64,000 nt of DNA from Candidatus Acididesulfobacter guangdongensis (GCA_004195045.1 SGBC01000004.1:216631-280630); one strand, 5' to 3'. Counted from the stretch's first letter, positions 8,194 through 16,579 are shown. Notes: generated by a model from the sequence alone, not told the origin. A program made the numbers and translations.

Positions 8194-10560
8194 ATGCAGA
8201 GCGAAAATGCAAAAGATGTATTAAAGTCTTTTTATAAAATTCTTGCCGATTCTGCGGAAGCTATATATTTCTGCAAAGATGAGAAAGAACTGTTTTCCGA
8301 TGCCGCAAAGGCGATAGTCGGCTGCGGATTATTTACTTCCGTCTGGATAGGCGCTCCAGGAAAAGATAAAGTGTTCAAATATTTCGCGGCATACGGACCA
8401 GGCAGCGAAGCGCTCAAATTTATTAAAATAGATATTTCAAATACCTCTGAAAAACAGACTCTTGCGGCAAGCACGTGGAAAGACGGCAAAGTTCATTTTA
8501 GCAATGAGCGCTTAAATGACCCTTTTTTTAAACCGCATTTAGAATTTTTGAAGAAATTTAACTGGAAATCTGCGGCAACGTTTCCTATATATAAAGATGA
8601 AAAGCTCAATGCCGTGCTTGCAGTTGTTTCAGACAGAACAGGTCTGTTTACTCCTGAAACCATTGGGCTTATTCAAAGAGTGGTAAAACTTATAGAAACT
8701 GCTCTTAATAAATTTGAGCTTCATAAAGAAAGAATTAAATTCGACTTGTACAAAAAACGCGCATTGAAAGAAATAAAATATGCGGCTTTGCACGACACTT
8801 TAACAAAACTTCCAAATTTTGAACTTTTTGAGCATAACATTAAACAGCTGCAAACTAAAGCCGCTAAATCTAAAAAGTCCCTGTGCATAGCCGTTTTAGA
8901 TGTCGACAATCTTCAGATTATTAACGAAAAGTACGGCAGGCAGACAGGCGACGATATATTATTTGCAATATCAAAAAAACTTTTATTATTTGTAAAGTCC
9001 AATAATGAACGCTTTAAGGAGCATGCCGGCGAACAATCGTCTAAAGAAATTATAATTCCCGCGCCTTTTATCCCTTGTTGTCCGTCCAGATTAGGCGCCG
9101 ATGAATTCGGCGTTGTTTTTCTTATTGAAAAAGAATCCGATATTGATATATTAAGATTTAGCATTGCGGAACTTCAAAAAGAGCTTTCAGCGCCGCTATA
9201 CGCTCAAGACAACCTTGTACGGTTTACGATAAGCGCCGGCGTGTCCGTATGCTCCGGCTGCGCGGATAATTTGCGTTTAGAACCGGATACCCTGATAAGA
9301 ATGGCTAATCAGGCTTTATATAAATCTAAATCTATGGGTAAAAATACAATTAATTTTTTTGATACGAGCGAAGAAACAGGCATTATCGCTTATTATAAAG
9401 AAACCAAAATTATAAAAGACGCTCTTGCGTCAAAAGAATTTATTCTGTATTATCAGCCCAAGGTTAATATTGCGGCAGAAATTATCACGGGTTACGAAGC
9501 TCTTATAAGACGCATAGATAAAGACGGCAATATTATATCGCCTGCCGAATTCATACCTGTCGCAGAAAAAAGCGACCTCATAGTAGATATCGGGGATTAC
9601 GTTATGCAAGCCGCCATTAAGCAGCTTGAAATGTGGGTTGGAAATGGCAAAGAATGGATGATATCGGTAAATGTTTCAGCCCGTCAGCTTCAAAAACCGG
9701 ATTTTCTTAAAAAACTTAAAAATGCGCTGAACAGATGCCCGAGCGTTCCCGCAGGTCTTCTTCAATTAGAAATAACGGAAACGGCTCTTCTTACGGATTT
9801 GATTTATACAAAAGAAATTATGAAGGAATGTAAAGATATAGGCGTCACATTTGCAATGGATGATTTCGGAAGCGGTTATTCATCGCTTATTTATTTTAAA
9901 GAACTTCCTTTTGAACTTGTAAAAATAGATATGGCTTTTGTCAGAAATATGCTTGAGAGTAAAGACGATATGCTTATGGTGCAGAGCATAATAAGCCTTT
10001 CCGAAATATTCAACAAAAAAGTTATAGCCGAAGGAGCAGAAACAAAGGAACAGTGTATAGTATTAAATATGCTCGGCTGCGGATATATTCAAGGCTATTA
10101 TACGGGACGTCCTATTCCGGCTGAAAAAGTTATAGAATGGGCGAATAATTTCAGGCTTGAAGAAGATTTTAAAAAATGGCTGTCTATAAGGCTTGACATC
10201 GCCGATTTTTCATTAGCGCTGGCATATGCCGAGCACAGCGAATGGGTTAAAAAAATCAGAAAACTCTGCAGAGGCGAAGAGGTATCGATAGAAGGAGAAA
10301 AAATCAAAAATTATAAATTGTGCGGTCTCGGCTTATGGTATTACGGCTATGGACTTAAATATAAATATTTAGAATCTTATAAGAAAATAGAACATGAGCA
10401 TATAAAACTTCACGACATCGCCTACAAAACGATGCGGCTCTGCATTGACGGCGAATATGAAAAAGCGCAGGATTTATTGAACGAGATAGAGAAAATACAG
10501 GAAAAAATTAAGATTTATATTATGGAAATAGCGTTTAAAATCGGTAAACATTCGCAATAA
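8194..10560 (+). CDS. GAF-GGDEF-EAL-CZB c-di-GMP phosphodiesterase-type sensor
   Basis: Domains of this 788-residue cytoplasmic protein in order: GAF-like (about 15-170), GGDEF (about 195-390), EAL (about 405-650) and a C-terminal CZB domain (about 665-775). The cyclase signature is GADEF instead of GGDEF, so synthesis may be lost. The EAL part keeps the catalytic set: YEALIRR, the Asn of SVNVSARQL, the Glu of LEITETALL, DDFGSGYSSL, the Lys of VKIDMAF, the Glu of AEGAET and the Gln of QGYYTGRP. It should therefore hydrolyse c-di-GMP. The CZB domain shows the 3His/Cys zinc pattern (HSEW, KLCGLGLWYYG, EHEHIKLHDIA) known from the zinc-sensing cyclase DgcZ and from chemoreceptors; coupling it to EAL is less usual. 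No membrane segment is present. The last 10 bases and following spacer are duplicated at 10631. Confidence 0.9.
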   Translation: MQSENAKDVLKSFYKILADSAEAIYFCKDEKELFSDAAKAIVGCGLFTSVWIGAPGKDKVFKYFAAYGPGSEALKFIKIDISNTSEKQTLAASTWKDGKVHFSNERLNDPFFKPHLEFLKKFNWKSAATFPIYKDEKLNAVLAVVSDRTGLFTPETIGLIQRVVKLIETALNKFELHKERIKFDLYKKRALKEIKYAALHDTLTKLPNFELFEHNIKQLQTKAAKSKKSLCIAVLDVDNLQIINEKYGRQTGDDILFAISKKLLLFVKSNNERFKEHAGEQSSKEIIIPAPFIPCCPSRLGADEFGVVFLIEKESDIDILRFSIAELQKELSAPLYAQDNLVRFTISAGVSVCSGCADNLRLEPDTLIRMANQALYKSKSMGKNTINFFDTSEETGIIAYYKETKIIKDALASKEFILYYQPKVNIAAEIITGYEALIRRIDKDGNIISPAEFIPVAEKSDLIVDIGDYVMQAAIKQLEMWVGNGKEWMISVNVSARQLQKPDFLKKLKNALNRCPSVPAGLLQLEITETALLTDLIYTKEIMKECKDIGVTFAMDDFGSGYSSLIYFKELPFELVKIDMAFVRNMLESKDDMLMVQSIISLSEIFNKKVIAEGAETKEQCIVLNMLGCGYIQGYYTGRPIPAEKVIEWANNFRLEEDFKKWLSIRLDIADFSLALAYAEHSEWVKKIRKLCRGEEVSIEGEKIKNYKLCGLGLWYYGYGLKYKYLESYKKIEHEHIKLHDIAYKTMRLCIDGEYEKAQDLLNEIEKIQEKIKIYIMEIAFKIGKHSQ

Positions 10561-10661
10561 GTTATATAGTTTATATTTTGCCGTTGTTTTTAGTATCTCA
10601 ATTTCCAAAAATTTAATTTCATTTATTTCATTTGCAATAAGTAATACAATTTATATTTTGC
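10551..10661 (+). repeat. Duplicated 3' end of the EAL gene
   Basis: The 31 bp at 10551-10581, which include the last codons, the TAA stop and 21 bp after it, reappear at 10631-10661 with about four mismatches. The copy again contains GCAATAAG and TTTATATTTTGC. It is one of several such stop-codon duplications in the window. Confidence 0.6.
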
Positions 10662-10729
10662 AGTCTTGTATGTATGCAATAAAAAAGTTAAAATTAAAAT
10701 AGTTTCTAATAATATTAAGGTAAATTATT

Positions 10730-10996
10730 ATGTTTAATTCCGGTATGTTCAGTATGTTTTTCGGTTTCGGCATTTTATGGCTTACGGGAGCTGTAGTTAT
10801 TATTGTAGCTGTTATCGATATTATCAAGCAGCCCGAAATGAACGGAACTAATAAAATTATATGGCTGTTAATAGTCGTCTTATTTAATTTAATAGGAAGT
10901 CTAATATATTTTGTCGTTATAAAAAATTCAAAAGATAAAAACTTATTTAAATTCGGAAATAATAATATTCAAAATCAAAACGGGGAAAATAAGTAA
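10730..10996 (+). CDS. PLDc_N domain small membrane protein
   Basis: The 88-residue product has two membrane helices (about 8-30 and 42-65) joined by a short polar link. The order VIDIIKQPEMNGTNKIIWLLIVVLFNLIGSLIYFVV matches the PLDc_N domain, found at the N-terminus of cardiolipin synthases and alone in small proteins, with its conserved K-x-x-W and P/N-x-x-G-x-x-x-Y pattern. Stand-alone members have no known activity. The end is a hydrophilic Asn-rich tail. AAGG stands 8 bp before the ATG, a weak ribosome-binding site. Confidence 0.7.
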   Translation: MFNSGMFSMFFGFGILWLTGAVVIIVAVIDIIKQPEMNGTNKIIWLLIVVLFNLIGSLIYFVVIKNSKDKNLFKFGNNNIQNQNGENK

Positions 10997-11057
10997 TAAT
11001 ATTTGTAAAACATATTAAAAATAAGTAATATATTTATTTTAAAAAATAAGGATATAA

Positions 11058-11520
11058 ATGCTAACAACATTAGAAATTAAAGAAATTACAAAAAATTTGA
11101 ATCAGGCGGGACAGCTATTGGTGTATTAGCCCCCAATTGACTGGAATAAAATGACACTATCTATAAAGGAGTCAATCGGAGGGTAAAAAATGGGATTAAA
11201 TTTAAGAAGAAAATTTTCGGACGACGATAAGATTAAAATATTGCAGAAATGTAGATTATAACTAAAAATTGTCTTAATTTACTTCAACAATATGGGGAGG
11301 ATTAGACCATTTTCATTGACTTAAAATTAACTATATTATATAAAAATAAAAAGAGGATTAGCCTGTAACAGTTACGACCTAAATCGGTGTCCAATGCGAC
11401 CGAAATACACGATATAACTTAAGATAGATTTTTTAAAATTGAACTTCCGCTAAAAGCATTGTAAATAATATCACAGGCAAATGCAGGCGGGAGCGAGAAA
11501 TAAATAAATCTAACACCTTT
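11058..11520 (+). other. Decayed accessory sequence with a transposase-like fragment
   Basis: Two short frames are visible: 11058-11129 (23 residues, starting MLTTLEIKEITKNL) and 11190-11261 (23 residues, MGLNLRRKFSDDDKIKILQK then CRL and stop). The second has a ribosome-binding site (GGAGGG) and resembles the first residues of IS3-type OrfA helix-turn-helix proteins, which often begin with a basic patch followed by F-S/T-x-E/D-x-K-x-K-I. It breaks off at once. The rest to 11520 has no coding signal. Confidence 0.35.
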
Positions 11521-11544
11521 TTCTTTAATCATTAGCCAATGTAT

Positions 11545-11964
11545 TTACTTTAAAAAGTGCAGTGTCACCAAAACGGCAAGAACTGCCATTATTAAAGTAA
11601 ATCCCAGCGAAAGTCTTTTATCTAGATCATCAATTCTAGACGAAAGCCCTTTATCTAGGTCGTCAATTTTAGACGAAAGCCTTTTATCTACATCGTCAAT
11701 TTTAGACGAAAGCCTTTTATCTACATCGTCAATTTTAGACGAAAGCCTTTTATCTACATCATCAATTGTTGCTGCAAGGCTATCAAAAAGCGTGTCGAAC
11801 TTTGCTTCGATGCTGTTGAACCGTTCATCGAATTGCGCTCTTTGTCCGTTAAATTTTTCGGTAAAGAGTTTTTCCTGACCGTCGAACCTGCTATCAAAAT
11901 ATTTCTCTGGGGAAACCGAGAAACTCATATTCATATAATCTTCGCTTTTTTTAATTTCTTCCAT
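11545..11964 (-). CDS. Tail-anchored coiled-coil repeat protein
   Basis: The 139-residue protein has a charged N-terminus, a helical region with F-D-x-R/K-F spacing (about residues 23-60), five tandem 11-residue units of the form IDDVDKRLSSK (67-121) and one C-terminal membrane helix (about 122-138). Such 11-residue units fit a right-handed or hendecad coiled coil. The layout is shared by small membrane-anchored coiled-coil proteins of unknown role, some of which are annotated as DUF1640-like or as haemolysin XhlA-like, but I cannot assign a family. GGAGCG lies 6 bp before the ATG. The nearly identical 33-bp DNA units show recent expansion by slippage, so length probably differs between strains. 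Confidence 0.65.
   Translation of the reverse strand: MEEIKKSEDYMNMSFSVSPEKYFDSRFDGQEKLFTEKFNGQRAQFDERFNSIEAKFDTLFDSLAATIDDVDKRLSSKIDDVDKRLSSKIDDVDKRLSSKIDDLDKGLSSRIDDLDKRLSLGFTLIMAVLAVLVTLHFLK
11602..11766 (-). repeat. Five 33-bp tandem repeats inside the coiled-coil gene
   Basis: Codons 67-121 are five consecutive 33-bp units. The three upstream units are almost identical in DNA; the last two carry Val to Leu and Lys to Arg/Gly changes. Each unit encodes 11 residues, so copy-number change keeps the frame. Confidence 0.85.
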
Positions 11965-12377
11965 TATAATCGCTCCTTTTTATTATAACATTCAAATTGA
12001 TATTTTCAATATGGAAAATATAACTGTAAAAAATATAATATCATAACGATTGTTGAGATATTATGACGCAAATGTTGCAAACAAATTAAATTTCCGTTGC
12101 GTTGAGATTAAAAATATGTGCAAATGCAGATGGTATCAGAGAAAAAGGTATCAGACACCTTTTCCGGTTCACATTTATTAAAAAACTAAGTTTAATTTAA
12201 TTTTAAATTTGCGTTGAAAAATTGTCATTATAAAATAGTTAAATTTATTCATAATGTTCATCTCTATTTTAAAATAGCCGTAAAATAAAAATCGCTACCC
12301 AGCAGATTCAGGAAGAAGTGAGAGATAAAATAAATCGGATGGCTTTTATTGATGGCTTTTATTTATAATCTTTATGC
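11965..12377. other. Non-coding spacer between coiled-coil and LexA-like genes
   Basis: No gene is supported. It holds the solo palindrome at 12141, AT-rich stretches, and a short direct repeat GATGGCTTTTATT near 12337-12362. Confidence 0.4.
12141..12165. repeat. Solo GGTGTCAGACACC-type palindrome
   Basis: GAAAAAGGTATCAGACACCTTTTCC is a near-perfect palindrome made of the two ends of the 91-bp element found at 23710 and 25505, with its middle missing. Palindromes of this AAAAGGTGTCAGACACCTTTT form are common near REP-associated transposases in other bacteria (recalled pattern, not searched). No transposase is nearby. Confidence 0.6.
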
Positions 12378-12407
12378 TTGACAGTAAACGAACGTTCACT
12401 GTATAAT
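12378..12407 (+). promoter_or_regulatory. Consensus promoter with overlapping palindromic operator (probable SOS box)
   Basis: TTGACA at 12378-12383 and TATAAT at 12402-12407 are both perfect consensus, 18 bp apart. The spacer holds AGTAAACGAACGTTCACT (12383-12400), an 18-bp palindrome with four mismatched positions centred on GAACGTTC. An operator exactly between -35 and -10 is the classical place for LexA to block polymerase, and a LexA/UmuD-type gene follows. The box differs from the E. coli form CTGTN8ACAG and contains CGAAC, as in Gram-positive boxes. Confidence 0.6.
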
Positions 12408-12762
12408 ATTTTATTATTATTGCAAAAGTAAATACAGCTGAAACTATAAACACAGCTACAGATATAAATACAGGTGAAATTATAAATACAACTATAGGCA
12501 TAAATATAGCTGAAACTATAAATACAACTACAAGTATAAACACGGCTGCGGATATAAACACAAACGCTATTGCAAAAAATATCAAAATGGCAATAATGAT
12601 GCTAATGGCAATAACGGCAAGAATCTCAATCTTAATTTTGATGTCAACATCAATTATATTTTATATCAACTCAACGATGCCATTAACGACAATAACAACG
12701 CTAATTGCAATAACGGCAATGATATTAATGATGTCGATAATCACAATAATCAGAATAATAAT
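12408..12762 (+). other. Long repetitive leader of the LexA-like gene
   Basis: About 350 nt lie between the predicted promoter and the ATG at 12763. The first half is a degenerate repeat of about 30 bp (ATAAATACARCTGAAACTATAAACACAGCT-like); the second half is rich in AAT, AAC and GGC triplets. The frame of the downstream gene is open back to a TGA near 12510 and would encode an Asn-rich stretch, but it contains no start codon before 12763. It may be an eroded or emerging N-terminal extension. Confidence 0.4.
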
Positions 12763-13602
12763 ATGAAAAATATAAATAAACACATTAATAATAATAAAAT
12801 TAGTAATAAAACAGATGAAAAACTTAAACGCAGAGCGGGGCTTTTATTAACCTTTTTCAATGAACGCAAAAGAATGCCTTCTTATTCTGAAATGATGCCG
12901 CTTTTCTCTCTTAAATCCAAAAACGCAGTGTTTAAAATCATAAATAATCTTCAGAAAGAAGGATTTGTCGTAAAAGACGATAAAGGCCGCATTGTTTTTA
13001 ATTCTGATTTTTATTCTCCGTCTTTTTTTTCTGCTAATCCGCGCGGTTCTGTTTGTATGTCTGTCAATGTATCTGCCAATGTTCCTGCTCCTGCCGATGC
13101 TATTTCTGCCGATGTCTCTGTATATTCTTCTGCTACGGCTTCTGCTTTTGCTGATGCTCTTATTTCAGAGCCTGCCTCTGCTCCTGTCTGTTTTCTTTCT
13201 TCTCCCTATTTTTCTTCTCCCGCCTTTTCCATAAAACTTTTAGGAAGAATAGAGGCAGGTTTTCCGAGTCCCGCCGAAGAAGAGCTTTTAGATATGATTT
13301 CTATAGATAAATTATTAATTAAAAATCCGGTTTCTTCTTTTCTTTTAAAAGTAACAGGGGATTCTATGACGGAAGCCGGCATCATGCAGGGCGATTACGT
13401 AGTAGTGGATAAATCCGGAACCGCGGCGGAAGGGGACATTGTTATAGCTCAGGTGGACAACGCATGGACTATGAAATATCTTTCTAAAGAAAACGGCTCT
13501 TATATTCTTCTGCCGGCAAATCCCAGATATAAACCGATAAAACCTAAAAACGAACTTGTTATAGCAGGAGTGGTAACGGGGGTCGTAAGGCAATATAAAT
13601 AA
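12763..13602 (+). CDS. LexA/UmuD-like S24 self-cleaving repressor
   Basis: The 279-residue protein has an Asn/Lys-rich start, a winged-helix DNA-binding domain (about residues 20-80; FFNERKRMPSYSEMMPLFSL then KNAVFKIINNLQKEGFV, the LexA order), a Ser/Ala/Pro-rich linker (about 85-150) and an S24 peptidase domain (about 155-279). The linker end carries the scissile Ala165-Gly166 (RIEAGFPSP). The catalytic pair is Ser201 in GDSMTEAG and Lys238 in WTMKYL. Such proteins cleave themselves when RecA filaments form. Length exceeds E. coli LexA (202 residues) mainly through the low-complexity linker. The HTH makes a repressor more likely than a pure UmuD. The truncated umuC-like gene follows at 346 bp, fitting an SOS unit. 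Regulation is probably by the operator at 12383-12400. Confidence 0.85.
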   Translation: MKNINKHINNNKISNKTDEKLKRRAGLLLTFFNERKRMPSYSEMMPLFSLKSKNAVFKIINNLQKEGFVVKDDKGRIVFNSDFYSPSFFSANPRGSVCMSVNVSANVPAPADAISADVSVYSSATASAFADALISEPASAPVCFLSSPYFSSPAFSIKLLGRIEAGFPSPAEEELLDMISIDKLLIKNPVSSFLLKVTGDSMTEAGIMQGDYVVVDKSGTAAEGDIVIAQVDNAWTMKYLSKENGSYILLPANPRYKPIKPKNELVIAGVVTGVVRQYK

Positions 13603-13948
13603 AAAACTTGCAGCCGATTTTTAATATTAAATATATTAATTTTGCCTCAAAAAACAATAACAATATAATTATAATGTATAGTTATAATGCTATACAGCTA
13701 TATAAATAAAAACTTAGTTTTTGGTCGGCAAAAACATTAGTTTTCGTTTTAGTTTAGCGTTTAAATTAGTTTTAAATCGGCGTTGGCATTAGTTTTAGTT
13801 TAGCATTTAAATTTGGCAGTGTATTTTAAATTAGCTTTAAGCCGGTGTCGGCGCTATTGTCGTCTATATAATATTATATGCGTTATATCTTATTTTTGCG
13901 GTAATTTAACCATAGTTTAATCAAGATAAATAAATCCAATAAAAACAT
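13603..13948 (+). repeat. Spacer of degenerate repeats before the umuC-like gene
   Basis: No gene is seen. The stop-codon region TATAAATAAAAAACTT at 13594 recurs as TATAAATAAAAACTTA near 13700. Two diverged copies of a 50-bp unit (CATTAGTTTTAGTTTAGCATTTAAATT and similar, ending CGGCGTTGG or CGGTGTCGG) lie near 13734-13845. Confidence 0.5.
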
Positions 13949-14866
13949 ATGCAAGTTTTATCCGTTCATTCATGGCCTCAGGCAATAGCCCATTTAGACG
14001 CCGACGCTTTCTTCGTATCGTGCGAACAGGCTTCCATGCCCGCGCTTAAAGGCAAATGCGTAGCCGTTGGTAAAGAACGCGGCATAATAATAGCTTTAAG
14101 CTATGAAGCCAAAGCTAAAGGCGTTAAAAGAGGCATGTTCGTATCGGATGCTAAACGAATATGCCCGGGCATAATAATACTCGATTCCAATCACGAAACT
14201 TACGGTCTTTTCTCCGTCCGTATGTTTGAGATACTGAAAAGATTTTCTCCTAAAATAGAAGAATATTCCGTAGATGAAGCCTTTATTGATTTAACCGGAC
14301 TCAGAAGGCTATATTCATGCTCCTACGAAGAAATAGCCGTAAAAATTCAAAATACTATAGAACAAGAGCTTTCAATAAGCGTATCTATAGGCATAAGCAT
14401 AACCAAAGTTCTTGCAAAGATAGCCTCTAAATATAAAAAGCCGCACGGAATAACGGCGATACCGGGGAATAAGATACATTTATATTTAAGCAATATATTA
14501 ATAGAAGACGTATGGGGCATAGGACCCAACACGGCATCTCTTCTTAAAAAATTTGATATTAAAACAGCCCTTGATTTTGCTCTTAAAAATGAAAACTTCG
14601 TTAAAAAATATCTTTCTAAACCCTATATCCAGATATATAAAGAACTGAAAGGAGAGCCATCCATAGAGTTTATTGAAAAAATATCCCCCAAATCGATATC
14701 TAAAGCAAAAAGCTTTTATCCTCCGTCGCAAAAGCCAGAAGATTTAATCTTGCCGCATCAAACTATGCCTTTTGCCCTTTCTATATATTCCTTAACGCTG
14801 TTTCTTATTATGGCGCTTAAAGACAGATGTTTCTTGTTTTTTAAGGCTATTTCCCTTGCTTCCTGA
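13949..14866 (+). pseudogene. umuC: umuC-like Y-family DNA polymerase, C-terminally truncated
   Basis: The 305-codon frame begins with a normal Y-family catalytic core: HLDADAFFVSCEQASMP (metal-binding Asp residues), VGKERGIIIALSYEAKAKGVKRGM, EEYSVDEAFIDLTGL (SVDEA signature), the KVLAKIASKYKKPHG and WGIGPNTASLLKKF thumb motifs. Homology stops around residue 258 (SKAKSFYPPS), at the start of the little-finger domain. The last 35-40 residues are simply the antisense of the small gene at 14758-14988. Full polymerases of this family have about 400 residues, so roughly 100-150 residues that bind DNA and the beta clamp are gone and activity is doubtful. The missing end is not found further downstream. 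The loss is best explained by insertion or deletion bringing the minus-strand RHH cluster next to it. Confidence 0.8.
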
Positions 14867-14988
14867 TATTCTTCGAATAGTTCTAAGGATATACGCACAG
14901 AAACGTTCTTATCTTTTTTTACCGGTTTCTTTTTTGGTTTTATCTCGTTTTTTTCTTTCTTCCTCAAGTTCCTTCTCCGCTTCTTCAA
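14758..14988 (-). CDS. Small RHH-like protein, third of cluster
   Basis: The frame encodes 76 residues: a very Lys/Arg-rich start (about 1-27), then VSVRISLELFEEYQEAREIA and HLSLSAIIRNSVKEYIERA. A short strand followed by two helices is the ribbon-helix-helix layout, used for DNA binding by antitoxins, CopG and relaxosome proteins. It overlaps the previous gene by 80 bp in another frame; both proteins are Lys/Glu-rich there, so a later start is possible, although no other obvious start codon is seen before the folded part. It ends inside the region where the umuC-like frame runs into antisense. Family is not recognised beyond the fold guess. Confidence 0.5.
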   Translation of the reverse strand: MKKRRRNLRKKEKNEIKPKKKPVKKDKNVSVRISLELFEEYQEAREIALKNKKHLSLSAIIRNSVKEYIERAKGIV

Positions 14989-15151
14989 GCCCTATTTCAA
15001 AGGCTCTGTCTAATATTTCTTTTATGGTAAGCCTCAGTCCGTTTTCAGCTGCTTCTTCCTGCATCTTTTTTATCTCGCCAAATTCGTCTCTCGTAAGTTT
15101 GACTCCGATATAAACCTGTTTTTTGTCTTTTTTGTCTTTTTTTTCCGTCAT
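14909..15151 (-). CDS. Small RHH-like protein, second of cluster
   Basis: The 80-residue product has a Lys/Asp-rich start, then VYIGVKLTRDEFGEIKKMQE, GLRLTIKEILDRAFEIGLEEA and a charged helical tail (EKELEEERKKR). The strand-helix-helix order aligns with the proteins encoded at 14758-14988 and 15152-15472. Its ATG directly abuts the TAA of the upstream gene (15152), so the two are translationally coupled. Possible roles are antitoxin, copy-number or transfer regulator; no toxin gene is recognisable beside it. Confidence 0.6.
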   Translation of the reverse strand: MTEKKDKKDKKQVYIGVKLTRDEFGEIKKMQEEAAENGLRLTIKEILDRAFEIGLEEAEKELEEERKKRDKTKKETGKKR

Positions 15152-15472
15152 TTATTCGTTGATTATTTTTTTAAATTCGTTTAACGATTGTCTTAATCCT
15201 GCGCATATTATATCGCCTACTTCCAGATTTTTGTTTTTTTCTTTTATTTTTATATATCTTTCAAAAAGTTCAGGCTCGGTATAAGATACTACTTTAACCC
15301 TGCTTAATTCGTCTTCTTTAAGCGAAAGCCCTTTTTTAATTATATCCCTCACTGAAAGCCTGATGTTGTATTCTTTTAAGGCTTTTTCTTTAAACGCAAG
15401 CGCTTTATCGTAAACGTTTTTATCTATAAATGCTCTTATCGTTATCTCGTTTTCTTTTTTTAATATCGGCAT
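15152..15472 (-). CDS. Double RHH-like protein, first of cluster
   Basis: The 106-residue protein appears to contain two copies of the same small fold: residues about 9-55 (ITIRAFIDKNVYDKALAFKE then IRLSVRDIIKKGLSL) and about 58-100 (VKVVSYTEPELFERYIKIKE then LEVGDIICAGLRQSL). Each has a strand and two helices. A single chain with two RHH units would resemble a pre-formed dimer. The gene starts the three-gene minus-strand cluster; AT-rich sequence upstream (15473-15530) could hold the promoter. No known family is recognised. Confidence 0.6.
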   Translation of the reverse strand: MPILKKENEITIRAFIDKNVYDKALAFKEKALKEYNIRLSVRDIIKKGLSLKEDELSRVKVVSYTEPELFERYIKIKEKNKNLEVGDIICAGLRQSLNEFKKIINE

Positions 15473-15630
15473 ACCATATATATAAACATAATATGGTTAA
15501 TTTTGTCAATACAAAAATAGATAGATGCAATATGCAGTATTGATACACTAATATATAAATGTTATTATTAATTGAATAATTTATATTATAAAAAAAGAAA
15601 AGAATTCAGTATTCTAAGGATAATTAATAT

Positions 15631-15921
15631 GTCATAGACAACTATGAAACGGTTGCCGATTTTTTAGAAGAAAAAGCTATAGACTTAGATACTCAAGAAT
15701 AGTTAGAGGATTACTATATCAGACAGATTCAATATTTAGTGAATGATTACGCCGATTATTATCTATCTGAATTAGAAGAGGATAAAAACAGCGATAATTA
15801 TAAAAAATTAAAAAAGGAATTATCCGAGGCGTTAAAATTAGATTATGGTTACATGCCCGAAGCATTAATCGGCGAAATTGAGAATTTGTCTTTCAAAGAA
15901 ACCGTAAATAAATACAGATAA
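15631..15921 (+). pseudogene. Short acidic protein gene with an in-frame amber stop
   Basis: The frame from 15631 reads continuously (DNYETVADFLEEKAIDLDTQE) to a TAG at 15700-15702, then goes on in the same frame (LEDYYIRQIQYLVNDYADYY and so on) to a TAA at 15919-15921. The two parts have the same acidic, Tyr-rich character, so they look like one protein of about 95 residues split by a nonsense mutation. No start codon is visible before 15631. A GTG at 15739 gives a 60-residue shorter frame without a ribosome-binding site. Function is unknown. Confidence 0.5.
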
Positions 15922-16042
15922 CAGAATGAATGCGATGTTATTGAAAAAATTCTTTATATTTAAAATATTTTAATAAAGATATGGCGGGAGCGATTGATAT
16001 GGCTAATTTAAAAATATATAATTAAAATAATTAGGAGAGATT

Positions 16043-16579
16043 ATGGAAAATTTTATACTAAAATTTAAAAAATACACTTTGTTACTATGCTGCTTGCCTT
16101 TGCGTTAGGTGTTCTTGCTGTTGAATTTTTTAATAAAACTTTTCAAAATGCAAATTCAAAAGAACTGGTCCATGAGCTAACTATATATGCCTTATTATCA
16201 ACCGCTTTTGGAATGATTTCAATGAAAAAGATAACGAGGAATATTACATAACAGGAATAGTAGTTAGGATTAAACTTAATTATATGCCTATATATGATAA
16301 TAACTCTGGGAAAATCGGTTTATTTGATGAATCATCAACAGAAAAAGTTGTTAATGCCTATATGTTTGTAAAAAAATGATAGAAACACTCATGCTTTACT
16401 CTGAAACTTTAGAAAATAACAATGAACATTCCAACTTTATGATAAATCGGACAGTTCTTCTAATTAACAATATAAATGAAATTAAGAAATTAGAGACTGA
16501 TTTTAAAGAGTCAATAAAAGATGCTATAAAAGCATTAAGGGAAGAACTGTCGACAAATAGGTATATCCGAGATGAATAG
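16043..16579 (+). pseudogene. Membrane-anchored protein gene broken by three frameshifts
   Basis: A good ribosome-binding site (TTAGGAGAG) and ATG at 16043 open a frame (MENFILKFKKYT) that soon stops. Protein-like sequence continues in the -1 frame (TMLLAFALGVLAVEFFNKTF to about TIYALLSTAF, one membrane helix), then shifts -1 again near GCTTTTGGA (16211) to WNDFNEKDNEEYYITGIVV and NYMPIYDNNSGKIGLFDESSTEK, and again at the A7 run 16370-16376 to MIETLMLYSETLENNNEH, ending at 16579. Joined, this gives about 175 residues: a membrane helix followed by a soluble helical domain. Each step equals a one-base loss, mostly at homopolymers. The family is unknown. The final frame also exists as a 67-residue ORF from 16376 whose ATG overlaps the TGA before it. 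Confidence 0.55.

Noticed and set aside
12346-12585. 79-residue very hydrophobic minus-strand frame
   Set aside because: It is the complement of a degenerate AT-rich tandem repeat (ATAAATACA-type) and overlaps the predicted lexA-like promoter.
15631-15921. Amber read-through or pyrrolysine at 15700-15702
   Set aside because: No start codon, no pyl genes in view and location among broken genes make a nonsense mutation more likely.
16370-16376. Programmed -1 frameshift at A AAA AAA
   Set aside because: The same gene needs two further shifts without slippery sites and looks decayed, so recoding is not supported; kept only as a point to check.
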